Made by a program: the position numbers and the translations under genes | Shown here: positions 1-8,828 of the stretch, piece after piece | Layout of the letters: every line of letters begins with the position of its first letter | How positions within the stretch are numbered: position 1 is the first letter of the stretch | The notes under the pieces: model-generated | What the model saw: the letters and a program-made list of their open reading frames with translations, nothing else | Told to the model about the DNA's origin: nothing | Databases searched by the model: none | Source of the DNA: Anaerolineaceae bacterium | GTDB lineage: Bacteria; Chloroflexota; Anaerolineae; Aggregatilineales; Phototrophicaceae | Reading direction: 5' to 3' | DNA length: 64,000 bases | NCBI GenBank assembly: GCA_020634165.1 | Contig: JACKCF010000002.1 | Location: 1 to 64,000, forward strand

Positions 1-2
1 TG

Positions 3-338
3 AAACTTGATAGACAGACTATCACGCAAGGGCAAACAGTCATGGTATCGGTTGATGTGGAGAATGTTGGGCAATTTGCAGGAGATGAAATAGTTCAGGT
101 CTATGTGAGCGATGTCGTGACTTCGGTTACGTGGGTCAACAAAGCTCTTAAGGGTTTTGCCCGTATTCACCTTGCACCGAACGAGAAGAAAACCGTGCAA
201 GTTCCATTACCATGGGAGGCGTTCCAACTCGTAGACGCCGAAGGGCGCTATGTGGTTGAGCCAGGTAAGTTTGAAATTCTCGCTGGTCCCTCATCACGCG
301 ACTCAGACTTACTAAAAATTACACTGAGCGCGAAATGA
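3..338 (+). CDS. GH3 glycosidase, C-terminal fibronectin III-like domain (5' partial)
   Basis: The frame is open from the first bases of the window to the stop, so this is the tail of a longer gene that begins outside; the ATG at 42 is internal. The visible part is the fibronectin-III-like domain that closes many family 3 glycoside hydrolases (beta-glucosidase / beta-xylosidase type). Recognisable elements are DEIVQVYV, a KALKGFARIHLAPNE stretch, and the closing YVVEPGKFEILAGPSSRD. The intact GH3 at 13198-15873 ends with the same kind of domain (DEVVQLYM, VVEPGEIDVLVGSSSQD), which supports the call. The catalytic domain is not in the window, so substrate cannot be judged. The downstream MFS transporter suggests sugar use. 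Confidence 0.85.
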   Translation, partial: KLDRQTITQGQTVMVSVDVENVGQFAGDEIVQVYVSDVVTSVTWVNKALKGFARIHLAPNEKKTVQVPLPWEAFQLVDAEGRYVVEPGKFEILAGPSSRDSDLLKITLSAK

Positions 339-735
339 GTGTGAGCTTTTTACTCGTAGGCAACCTTCAATGCTGGATGATTCCTGTTTGACGGACTCGC
401 GCTACTGTGGATTGTTATTCGCGCTTTTCACCAGTAGGCGTCCTGTATGCGCTACGAGCTTCAGCGTAATGGCTTGGGTTACTTATACATACCTAGAAAT
501 ATCAACCAGATGAAGTTTCTATTTTGAGGGCAAGTTACATAAGGAATATAGGCATCATGCAGGAGAAATGGGTTATTTAACAATTAATGTCAACTGAGCA
601 GAGCAAATCTTCCAGCACCCCTAATTCAAGTTTTATCCGCAATAGTGGGGTAGGCATGATGGAAGAAACACTGACCGTGTCAGAACCTTAATATCGATTT
701 CCCTTTGATGAACTTTGTACGAGGAAGAGTCCTGA
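339..735. other. Intergenic region, no gene seen
   Basis: About 400 bases between the GH3 tail and the MFS gene. I see no supported ORF, no clear rho-independent terminator and no repeat. The last part has a purine-rich ribosome-binding stretch (GAGGAAGAG, about 725) just before the MFS start, so the MFS promoter is probably here. Confidence 0.5.
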
Positions 736-1935
736 ATGGCAACACTGTTTCTGATCGTAATCTATGCTGCTTTTATTAGTCTGGGTCTGCCCGATGCCCT
801 ACTGGGTGTCGCATGGCCTGTAATACAACAGGAATTTATGGTGCCATTCAGTCTGGCTGGATTGGTTTCTATGACAATCTCGGTGGGTACGATTGTGTCC
901 AGTATGCTCAGCGGCAGGATACTGGAACGCTTCGGAACGGGGAAAGTCACTGCTATTAGCGTAACGATGACTGCAGTAGCCCTGTTTGGATTCGCACATG
1001 CACCGAGTTTCATCTGGCTTGTCCTGTTGGCAATCCCGTTGGGACTGGGTGCTGGTTCCGTTGATGCTGGCTTAAATGACTACGTATCGAAACACTATAA
1101 AGCGCGGCATATGAACTGGCTTCACAGCTTTTGGGGCATTGGTGCCATGACCGGCCCAATCATCATTTCACAGTTCATCGCCGATCAAACGTGGCGTAAT
1201 GGCTATCTCACAGTCTCGATTATCCAGATTATTCTTGTAGCTGTCCTCGTCATCACCTTGCCATTGTGGGATAAAGTCGCAAAGCTTGGCATACATAATA
1301 AGATTGTGAATGTAGACGATCAGCCAAAAACTGAAACACGGAAGGGGATATTCTTCCCACTGAAGATTCCTGGCGTAAAGTCGGTATTGCTTGTATTCCT
1401 GTTTTATTGTGGGATTGAATCAACGATGGGCCTTTGGGGTAGCAGCTATCTTGTGCGTGTAAAAGGGTTGGACGTAGCGACGGCTGCAACGTGGGTCTCA
1501 CTATTTTTTGGAGCTGTAACCCTTGGACGTTTTATCAGCGGCTTTATATCATTACGAATGAGTAGTGAGGCACTCATTCGCCTCGGTGAAGTCATCATAC
1601 TGATCGGCGTTATTCTAATGGTACTGCCGTTGCCTGTTAGCTATTCGCTCGTAAGCTTTATCTTGATTGGTCTTGGGTGTGCACCTATTTTCCCCAGTAT
1701 GCTGCATGAAACACCTATTCGATTCGGCCGGGAAGCGGCCCAGCATGTAATGGGTTTCCAGATGGCTATTGCCTATACAGGCACAACTCTAATACCACCG
1801 CTGTTTGGTCTGATTGCATCAAACACTTCCTTCATACTTATGCCAATCTTTCTGCTTGGCTATACCTTGGTCATGCTATTTAACTCAGAATTGGTCAATC
1901 GCTTCATGTTAGCAAAAAGGAAACGAATGTCCTGA
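736..1935 (+). CDS. MFS transporter, sugar-type, 12 TM
   Basis: A 399-residue major facilitator superfamily protein of usual length, almost entirely hydrophobic segments with short polar loops. Family-type sequence includes GLPDALLGVAWPVI in TM1, the motif-A-like loop SGRILERFGTGKV after TM2, GLGAGSVDAGLNDYV in TM4, HSFWGIGAMTGP in TM5, and a polar central loop near residues 185-210 followed by six more segments. It would sit in the inner membrane and move a small solute, probably a sugar or sugar derivative, by secondary transport. The start ATG has GAGGAAGAG upstream. The preceding gene is a GH3 hydrolase and the following one a sugar-type regulator, so uptake of a released sugar is the likely role. 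Substrate is inference. Confidence 0.88.
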   Translation: MATLFLIVIYAAFISLGLPDALLGVAWPVIQQEFMVPFSLAGLVSMTISVGTIVSSMLSGRILERFGTGKVTAISVTMTAVALFGFAHAPSFIWLVLLAIPLGLGAGSVDAGLNDYVSKHYKARHMNWLHSFWGIGAMTGPIIISQFIADQTWRNGYLTVSIIQIILVAVLVITLPLWDKVAKLGIHNKIVNVDDQPKTETRKGIFFPLKIPGVKSVLLVFLFYCGIESTMGLWGSSYLVRVKGLDVATAATWVSLFFGAVTLGRFISGFISLRMSSEALIRLGEVIILIGVILMVLPLPVSYSLVSFILIGLGCAPIFPSMLHETPIRFGREAAQHVMGFQMAIAYTGTTLIPPLFGLIASNTSFILMPIFLLGYTLVMLFNSELVNRFMLAKRKRMS

Positions 1936-1997
1936 AATAATTTACTCAATGGTGGACTTCAGAATAATGTTCCCTTCAATTGGTCTGGTTAGATAAC

Positions 1998-3107
1998 ATG
2001 ACTATGTCGAAATTCACAATTTCCAGAGATAGTTCCTTGCCAATACATGTACAGCTTCTGCATGAACTTCGGCAAAAAATATTGCACGGTGAGCTGAAGC
2101 CACATGACAAGCTTCCAGGCGAATGGGAATTAGCAAAAGCGCTAGAGATCAGCAGAAGCACGATTCGACAAGCATGGCACTTTGCCCAGGAAGAAGGCTT
2201 ACTATACCGAAATCCGGGTAAAGGAACATTTGTTGCCGAATCACCCAGTAAAAGTACAACTCAGCGATACACTGTGGGCTTCGTCATACCAAGGTATTGT
2301 GAGAGATTTACAATGAAACTTCTCGGTAGTGCGGAAACCGCCTTGCGACAACGAGGACTCAGTGTGCGTTTCGCAACGACATCCAGCATTGACGAGGAGA
2401 ATTATTTACTTGATCAATTTTCAAAAGATGGCGTCAGCGGGATTATTATTGTCGCAGCGCATGGCAAAAAGCAGGATCGTATCCTTCTTTCAAACAAGCT
2501 CAACATTCCGGTCATGTTATTAGATCGCCCCCTCAAAGGGGGCATACTACCATGCGTCAGCAGTAACAACTATGAAGGTGGGTTGCAAGCGATGCGGCAC
2601 CTGATAGAACTAGGGCACCGTAAAATCCTCTTTGTTGTCAGTCCCTATATGGATTTATGGTCAGTATCTGAACGTTATCGTGCTTACCAGGATACTCTAT
2701 TGTTACAAGGGATTGAACCGGAACCACCATTTCTCATTGGTTGTGGGGAGACGATGCATCTCCCTGAAGATGAAGAGACCCGACCACTTGTTGAACGCTT
2801 GAAATCAGGGGATATTCCCACTGCTATATTTGCGGAGAATGACTGGATAGCGCTGAAAGTACTAAGAGCCATACAAAGTGCGGGATTGAATATTCCGGAT
2901 GATATTTCAGTTGTAGGTTTTGATAATCTGGATATTGCCCAATATCCCAAGCCACCATTAACAACTATTGCTCAGGATATTGATCTGATGGGCGCAGAAG
3001 CCGCACGATACATGATTGCACTCATCGAAGAAAAGATTATTCCGGAGCCATTGACACTTCTGCCGACACGGTTAGTAGTACGAGAGTCAACCAGATCAAT
3101 TGCATAA
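1998..3107 (+). CDS. GntR/LacI hybrid transcriptional regulator (AraR-like)
   Basis: A two-domain regulator of about 369 residues. The N-terminal part is a GntR winged helix-turn-helix (LPIHVQLLHELRQKI, then SRSTIRQAWHFAQEEGLLYR and NPGKGTFVAE). The remainder is a LacI/periplasmic-binding-like effector domain (YTVGFVIPRY, GIIIVAAHG, LGHRKILFV, FAENDWIALKVL, DDISVVGFDNLDIA). This arrangement is known from AraR of Bacillus, which binds a sugar. An upstream TTG at 1980 is in frame, but the ATG at 1998 or 2004 is the more likely start because the winged helix begins right after it. It lies downstream of the MFS gene on the same strand and probably controls it. The effector is unknown. Confidence 0.85.
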   Translation: MTMSKFTISRDSSLPIHVQLLHELRQKILHGELKPHDKLPGEWELAKALEISRSTIRQAWHFAQEEGLLYRNPGKGTFVAESPSKSTTQRYTVGFVIPRYCERFTMKLLGSAETALRQRGLSVRFATTSSIDEENYLLDQFSKDGVSGIIIVAAHGKKQDRILLSNKLNIPVMLLDRPLKGGILPCVSSNNYEGGLQAMRHLIELGHRKILFVVSPYMDLWSVSERYRAYQDTLLLQGIEPEPPFLIGCGETMHLPEDEETRPLVERLKSGDIPTAIFAENDWIALKVLRAIQSAGLNIPDDISVVGFDNLDIAQYPKPPLTTIAQDIDLMGAEAARYMIALIEEKIIPEPLTLLPTRLVVRESTRSIA

Positions 3108-3367
3108 TCATTTGAGAACTATTTATATGAATTATTCTAAATCGTTCGATGTTAAGCATCCCAAGAGTGAAGACTGTTATCTGAAGCATAGGAGGCGAGG
3201 ACATGATATTAGTCATTGTCTGTGCAACAGTATCTTGACCATATTTGTCATAGAGCAGTCCTGTAGCGGGTCGGCAGACAATGGACAGATGAACAAAGCA
3301 CCCAGCACATAATCTATTACCCACCTCCAAGTCAATCTGCAATTCTCAATTATTTTACTAACAATCA

Positions 3368-6094
3368 TTAATCCCTTGTACTCTGCATCTGAACTCCAGC
3401 AAGTACTCTATAAACTTCATGCCAATCTGGACGAATCCAACCAGCAATCCGTGCTGATTCTCGAATAATTATTAGTGGTAAAAAAGGATCAAGATTTTCT
3501 AGGACAGGATACCAATCTTGTATAATAGTCATCAAATCATCGAGAGGGAGAGAACCTGTTGATATAAATCTTTGTCGTCGATACCATTTAAATGCGTCTA
3601 CATACGATCCGAGAGTCGCTAATACATTTGCTATATGTTTGAATTCGGAATCTGGATTGGGAGGCATATTGTTTTCAGCGGTCTGAAGAATTTCAATAGC
3701 TCGAACATGATTAACGTTTATTAGCTCTGTTGCGATAAGACAAAATGCCAACACCCGAAAGTTAGGAATTTTAACTGCTTGCGCCGCTATCACAGCTTTT
3801 TCAATGAGATCATCCACCTGATTCTTGAATTCAGTATTCTTGATTAGCTGACATAAGGTTTGCACTTGATCAAAAGGCTCTGAAATCTTGGAAAGCAAGC
3901 GCCTTCCCTTCTCTGTATTCTCGTATTGAATAATCTCTTGGGCAAGCATACGAACAGTATTTGAATCTACTGAGTGACATAAAACTAATTCAATGGCTTG
4001 TTCAAAGAGCACACTACTTTTCGAAGAGTCTATCAATGCATAGGTTACAGCCACTGATTTGAATAAGCGTATCCTCGCAGATTCGTCCGGTACTGTTACG
4101 ATAATTTTAGTGACATCATCAAGCAAGTTTATATATTGATTAGCACCTATTTGTATTAAATCTTGAGCAAGCTCACAAAGGTATTGAGCTTGAAGCGTTT
4201 TGTCCTTAAATGAATAAGCTGCGACCTTAGCATTATTAACGCTGTCTGCTGCATGTTCTTCATTATTTCTGACATGGGCGATTGCGATACCTCGAGTGAA
4301 CCAGGTTTCAACCCAATCTTTAATCTGAGGAAATGACTTGTTTGCAATATTCCTGGCTTGACTTAGAAGCGTAAAATAGCTATTACTACCATTTTTAGCA
4401 AGATAGAGACCGATATGGCGAAGCATTTCAACTTGTCCGAGAGGTTGTGTAATCTTTTTTGCAATCAGGATAGCTCCGTTAAATTCTTGTACATTAATTA
4501 ATAATTTTACAATTGTAATTAATGAGTTATTCCATCTAGCATCGTCACGTTTATTAAGCATTGATTTCGATGCTTCATCAAATATATCTTCGCTTTGGGC
4601 TGCATTGGTTTGAATCGATTTGTTGCTTATTTCATATAGACTCTCAACTCGAGTCTGCTGATCTGAAATGCTGCGACTGAGTATATTAGCATTACTAATC
4701 TCTCCTCGATCTGATAGAAGCCTAACCATAATTTTCAACGCTCGATCTCTATATTTGAGAGGGATTCCTTCTAAAATTACGGTTGCGCGATCAAAATTAC
4801 CTACTTCCAGAAGAGCACTATACAATTCTGTTTGGACTTCTGCCCGAAGATGCTCTTCCTCCGTGCAATCCACAAGTTGTTCCAATGCATCAAATCGACC
4901 AAAATATCTGAAATCAATTGCTAATGCTACTAACAAATATTTGTGTTCGTCATGATCTTCAATAACATCAAACGATTCTAGACATGCTTTAAAAACATCA
5001 TTCCATTCATCATAATGAAATCTCAAAGATGATAAGGCGCTTAGCGCCTTGGTTTTCTTATCTGATGATTGAAGCAAATGTCTAAGAGATAATGTTTGTT
5101 GGATGAGTTGTTCTATCTCATGTTGTGATATTGAAGAAGGCACAAAGTTAATTAGTTGACATAGCATATATATCCGAACGCCTATGTACGGAATTTCGTT
5201 CGCTGCATCAATTGCAGCAAAGAAAACATCTCGAGTGAGTTCATGATGGGCAAGATCTAAATCACTAATTATGGTTTGAAAACCCGATACACGAATTTCA
5301 GGATCTTGTATCAATTTCACCATATCAAAAGCAAAACTAAAGTTGCTGCGAGCAAGAGCCCGTTGAATGATTTCTTCTCTAGACCAGTCTCGCCACTCGT
5401 CGTCCTCAATTTGATCAATCAACGCCACGGCTTCATCTAGAAGACCAATACGACAGAGTGTCTTAACAATCATTCCCAATGTAAGGCTACGGCCAAAAGC
5501 TCGTTGAATTGTACTTGCAACTTGAAGAGCTTCGTTGAACAATTGTCGGGTTTTTTCTGCTTCATCAAGCTCAGCAAATACCTCTGCTAAATCCCCTAGT
5601 GCCCGACTTTTAAATTCAGGATCCTCAATTTGCCAAACCGTCTGTTCCAGTTCACTCAACATATCGAATGGCAGATCACCGCTTTTCTTTCGAACATTGG
5701 CAACTCTCAATAGGCTTTTAAAACGGTCCGCAGCGGTGTTACGCAATCGTGCATAGCCTATGGCCTCCTTAACACGCTTGAGTTCTACAAGTAACTGTAG
5801 CGCATCATCAGGATTAGCATTCGTCTGCTGCTGAATAACCTGACGGGCGGTGTGAAGTTGAAAAAAAGTGACTATCTGATTTGTAGGAAGGGGATCTTGA
5901 AAATTATCCAAAGCCAAATCAATCTCACTCAAATATTGTTCATTTGTACCAAACTGAGCGAACTTCTCGGCTTGATACTCCTGGCTTTCAGTAAGGAGGC
6001 GATACAACACTTTGCGATATTTTGGCTGTCCACAATTATTAAGATAAAGGGCTAATTCAGACGGTGATGACGAATTATCAAATGCATTTTGCAT
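3368..6094 (-). CDS. Large all-helical TPR-like repeat protein
   Basis: A 908-residue protein composed almost entirely of amphipathic helix pairs, with recurrent patterns such as LGDLAEVFAELDEAEKTRQLFNEAL, LCRIGLLDEAVALIDQIED and LVEVGNFDRATVILEGIP-type units. These resemble degenerate tetratricopeptide or HEAT-like repeats. No catalytic motif, signal peptide or membrane segment is visible. It starts 14 bases after the stop of the NACHT-type NTPase gene on the same strand, so the two are probably co-transcribed and translationally linked. In many STAND NTPases the repeat sensor is part of the same polypeptide; here it looks like a separate subunit. Function as a sensor or scaffold is inference. 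Confidence 0.7.
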   Translation of the reverse strand: MQNAFDNSSSPSELALYLNNCGQPKYRKVLYRLLTESQEYQAEKFAQFGTNEQYLSEIDLALDNFQDPLPTNQIVTFFQLHTARQVIQQQTNANPDDALQLLVELKRVKEAIGYARLRNTAADRFKSLLRVANVRKKSGDLPFDMLSELEQTVWQIEDPEFKSRALGDLAEVFAELDEAEKTRQLFNEALQVASTIQRAFGRSLTLGMIVKTLCRIGLLDEAVALIDQIEDDEWRDWSREEIIQRALARSNFSFAFDMVKLIQDPEIRVSGFQTIISDLDLAHHELTRDVFFAAIDAANEIPYIGVRIYMLCQLINFVPSSISQHEIEQLIQQTLSLRHLLQSSDKKTKALSALSSLRFHYDEWNDVFKACLESFDVIEDHDEHKYLLVALAIDFRYFGRFDALEQLVDCTEEEHLRAEVQTELYSALLEVGNFDRATVILEGIPLKYRDRALKIMVRLLSDRGEISNANILSRSISDQQTRVESLYEISNKSIQTNAAQSEDIFDEASKSMLNKRDDARWNNSLITIVKLLINVQEFNGAILIAKKITQPLGQVEMLRHIGLYLAKNGSNSYFTLLSQARNIANKSFPQIKDWVETWFTRGIAIAHVRNNEEHAADSVNNAKVAAYSFKDKTLQAQYLCELAQDLIQIGANQYINLLDDVTKIIVTVPDESARIRLFKSVAVTYALIDSSKSSVLFEQAIELVLCHSVDSNTVRMLAQEIIQYENTEKGRRLLSKISEPFDQVQTLCQLIKNTEFKNQVDDLIEKAVIAAQAVKIPNFRVLAFCLIATELINVNHVRAIEILQTAENNMPPNPDSEFKHIANVLATLGSYVDAFKWYRRQRFISTGSLPLDDLMTIIQDWYPVLENLDPFLPLIIIRESARIAGWIRPDWHEVYRVLAGVQMQSTRD

Positions 6095-6108
6095 GAATGC
6101 AGTCGATT

Positions 6109-7719
6109 CTACTCGGTGTTTTGTTCAGGATCATCAAGATAGCGCTCTAAACCTTTTTCTATTAGCAACATTTCGGCGATTTCGGCGCGCGTTTGATCAA
6201 CATCTATCTCCTCTCCTATCACATGTCTCTTGTTTTCCCTAATAAAATCAAGAAAGCTCGCATGATAAAGTCGATACTGCCGAACTACTGTTCCATTTTC
6301 GGTCTCTAAGTTGATTACATAAAGGAATTGCCGCCACTCGCTCAGTACTTCATTAACCCAATCAAGGTGAACTTTAGCGAGATGGGCAATTTCAACAGCA
6401 GATTTGGGTTTATAAGCAGCGACTAGTATTCGAATAATCGGTAGTTTGTACTGCAACCAAGCACTTGAATTCCGACCACGCATACGTTGCCAATGGTCTT
6501 CATAATAGTTTTTTAGTCCCTTAGGCAATATATCAAATGGTAGATTTTCATATGTTCCTTTCTCAATTTCAGGGATAATGTGGCGTAAATACATAAAATT
6601 CCCCTCGCATTTGTCTAACATTAAGCTTATGAAGTCATCAATGTCAGCCTTCCAATTCCGAAAATATTGTCGAATAAGTGGTCTCTTGGCAATTTGACTA
6701 AGGTATAGTTTGATATCGTTTTCATTTTTCGTAGACTTTCCTTGGACAGGAAGCTCTTCACTGGAACATGCTATGTTCGGACGAACCCCGTGGTCATCTT
6801 CTTCATTACGCCATGTAACTACAAAGTAAACACTTTTGGGTAGCAAGTGTGGTAAGTGCAACAAATTCTCTCCTATACGATGAGAAACAGGACGCTCTAC
6901 CTCATCCAGTGCATCAACAACAATCACACACTTCTCATCCGTTCCTTGTATTAATTCTGATACTTCTTTTAGTAATTTCACAAGAAAATACGAGTTTTGA
7001 CTTAACTTGTCTGGTTGAGCAGGAAGATCGTTATAAAGCAATCCATATGAAAGAATTAATTGAGCACAAAGACTTGGAAGAAAATCAGATGATTTGTTTA
7101 TAGACTCAGAAAGAATATTAAAATGATGTAGAGCACCATATTTTCTAACGATTGCTGAAGCTATTGAAGACTTACCGATACCTGGATCTCCTGTAATGAA
7201 AAAATAACCTTGCTCATGTATAGTCATAAATTCTTGGAGAGCATTAAATACCCAGTCTCGCCCTACGAAATCTTGCAACCGATCTTTGATAAGTAAATCA
7301 AAGTTTTTAACAAAATGTTCTAAATTTTGTTTCACCAAGGGGGAGAACAACAAATCATTTTTCTTTTTAAATGACCGGAGTGCCCACTCTACTGCATTTG
7401 GATCAAAGAGGGTTTTCAATGTAGCTATTGCTTCTTCAACTTCAATACCATTATCTGCCTCTGATCGCATTATGGCTTCTATTGTGTCATCAACTGTACA
7501 GGTTTCAGCTCCACCTAATAAGAGAAAAATTTGGATGACTTGCAATATCAGGTGAAGGTGAATTTTGTGGTTACCATCAGTTCGCCGAATATTTTCATAA
7601 TCACTTTGCGTTAAGTTAAAGCCATTTAATTCCGCAGCTATAAGAATATCCTTGGGTTTTAAATTACTACTCTTTGCCCAGGAGTTGACCATATTTGCCA
7701 CGCGAACTCGATTTTCCAT
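6109..7719 (-). CDS. STAND/NACHT-like P-loop NTPase
   Basis: A 536-residue protein with an N-terminal helical/HTH-like region, then FVGRD at about 151-155, a Walker A GDPGIGKS at 177-184 and a Walker B VIVVDALDE at about 265-273, followed by an arginine-bearing VTWRNEE sensor and a helical/winged-helix segment. This is the layout of signal-transducing STAND ATPases (NACHT/AP-ATPase group), many of which act in phage defence or regulation by oligomerising after sensing a ligand. I chose ATG at 7719: it has GGGAG six bases upstream, whereas the extra upstream codon is only a TTG. The downstream helical repeat protein is likely its partner. Base composition is AT-rich compared with the sugar genes, in keeping with horizontal transfer. 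Confidence 0.8.
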   Translation of the reverse strand: MENRVRVANMVNSWAKSSNLKPKDILIAAELNGFNLTQSDYENIRRTDGNHKIHLHLILQVIQIFLLLGGAETCTVDDTIEAIMRSEADNGIEVEEAIATLKTLFDPNAVEWALRSFKKKNDLLFSPLVKQNLEHFVKNFDLLIKDRLQDFVGRDWVFNALQEFMTIHEQGYFFITGDPGIGKSSIASAIVRKYGALHHFNILSESINKSSDFLPSLCAQLILSYGLLYNDLPAQPDKLSQNSYFLVKLLKEVSELIQGTDEKCVIVVDALDEVERPVSHRIGENLLHLPHLLPKSVYFVVTWRNEEDDHGVRPNIACSSEELPVQGKSTKNENDIKLYLSQIAKRPLIRQYFRNWKADIDDFISLMLDKCEGNFMYLRHIIPEIEKGTYENLPFDILPKGLKNYYEDHWQRMRGRNSSAWLQYKLPIIRILVAAYKPKSAVEIAHLAKVHLDWVNEVLSEWRQFLYVINLETENGTVVRQYRLYHASFLDFIRENKRHVIGEEIDVDQTRAEIAEMLLIEKGLERYLDDPEQNTE

Positions 7720-7935
7720 CAACCACTCCCGTCAACAATGACGGACAAACTCGTCAATATTTTGCAACATGACCTTATGAAGCTAGTTTACTATCCAATT
7801 ATAACATGTGAGGGTTTTAGGCTGTAACTGAGGCTATATTGACTGTGCCCTCACTATCCGTCAATTGCCGGAGTGGGGAACAGGGATAATCTAGAAGATA
7901 TACTCCGAGCATAGTTATAACCGAAAGGGGCCAAA

Positions 7936-8082
7936 ATGGAGAAAGTAATAAACTTCCTTTTAGTAAGTGTAGCAACGCTCTTTGGTATACTATGGGCGAT
8001 TCATACGGGCAATTATTGGGAGTCTGGGGCGTTCATTCTCTCAATCATCGTAGCAATTGCTATTCAACGCCTATCAAAATAG
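7936..8082 (+). CDS. Small membrane protein, 48 aa
   Basis: A short open frame starting at an ATG with CGAAAGGGG eight or so bases upstream. The product starts MEKVINFLLVSVATLFGILW and has two hydrophobic stretches (about residues 5-21 and 32-45) separated by a polar turn with NYWESG, so a two-helix inner membrane peptide is plausible. No homologous family is recognised. It stands alone between the divergently oriented NTPase gene and a truncated glyoxalase remnant. The good ribosome-binding site and membrane-like composition are the only support. Confidence 0.45.
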   Translation: MEKVINFLLVSVATLFGILWAIHTGNYWESGAFILSIIVAIAIQRLSK

Positions 8083-8104
8083 CGGGTAGGCGGGATTATC
8101 CTGC

Positions 8105-8287
8105 CTACCATAGATAGGCGATGGTAGCCCGGACATTCTTTAGCCCGATTAGGTTCCCCACTAAAGGTCCGGTCGCCTCGCCTCCCAGTTCTAGGCCGAG
8201 CTCAGCGAAGAACGCTTTGACCGCCTCAAGGTCGTCGACAACAATGAGAATGTTGTCTATCCGTAACAGTTTACCTTTTACGGTCAT
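8105..8287 (-). pseudogene. VOC/glyoxalase-fold protein, N-terminal remnant
   Basis: The 60-residue product begins MTVKGKLLRIDNILIVVDDL and continues AVKAFFAELGLELGGEATG, the first beta-alpha-beta unit of a vicinal oxygen chelate (glyoxalase/bleomycin resistance) protein. The usual continuation (ATIAMVRTPDG-type strand and the rest of the fold) is missing because the frame ends at a stop after ATIAYLW. Normal members are about 120-150 residues, so this is a decayed fragment. It lies beside a broken recombinase gene, which fits an eroding mobile-element junction. Confidence 0.65.
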
Positions 8288-8803
8288 ATCTTATCCTTTC
8301 AGGGTTATTCATATTTTGCCGACAGTGATCCATCGTATCCGCAAGGACACCATCCAGGGTCATATCCCACATCTCTATCCGGGTCTCCATCCTTTCATCT
8401 TAAATGATTGTGATGAGAATTGGCTTGTAAAAATTCAATCAGTCATTGCAGTAGCAGCCTTGCATCTGGATTCACCTTGCACGAAGTCATCTGACGACAA
8501 ATAAAACCAGGACTTTGAGTACCTGGCACCAGCGCCCCCTCGCCCAATTGATTAATTTTTTTCAATCGGAGGAAAGAGTAACCCTCTTATAGCTTTCATT
8601 TAGACTGATGCGGTCTTGCTCGCATGTGGATACACAGGCAATGTGGAGTATGGTGAAGTAGGGGTGGAGGTCGGCGTGAAATATGTTATTTTCGGGTCTG
8701 ATGAGATGCGAATCGCTACACTTATGGTTGATACATCAATCATAATGTCTGCTAAAGGGATTCGAACACTTTGAACAAACATCAAGTAATATACGACGAA
8801 AAA
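8288..8803. other. Intergenic region, no supported gene
   Basis: About 515 bases between the glyoxalase remnant and the recombinase terminator. Open frames exist on both strands but have no ribosome-binding site or family resemblance. The sequence may contain remnants of the recombinase's insertion junction, but I could not identify paired att repeats by eye. Confidence 0.4.
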
Positions 8804-8828
8804 AGCCAAAAATCAGTGATTTTTGGCT
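8804..8828. terminator. Bidirectional rho-independent terminator at the recombinase 3' end
   Basis: A perfect 12-bp inverted repeat, AGCCAAAAATCA and TGATTTTTGGCT, is separated by one base. It is flanked by an A-run on the left and TAAAAAA on the right, so each strand reads as hairpin followed by U-run. The TGA stop of the recombinase frame lies inside the stem. Confidence 0.65.

Noticed and set aside
3100..3312. A 70-codon plus-strand frame after the GntR/LacI regulator
   Set aside because: Overlaps the regulator stop, no ribosome-binding site and no recognisable features.
8121..8504. A 127-codon plus-strand frame across the glyoxalase remnant
   Set aside because: It is the antisense shadow of a recognisable VOC fragment and has no protein-like pattern.
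8600..8809. A 69-codon minus-strand frame ahead of the recombinase terminator
   Set aside because: Low-complexity Thr/Ser/Pro run and no start signal; treated as noise.
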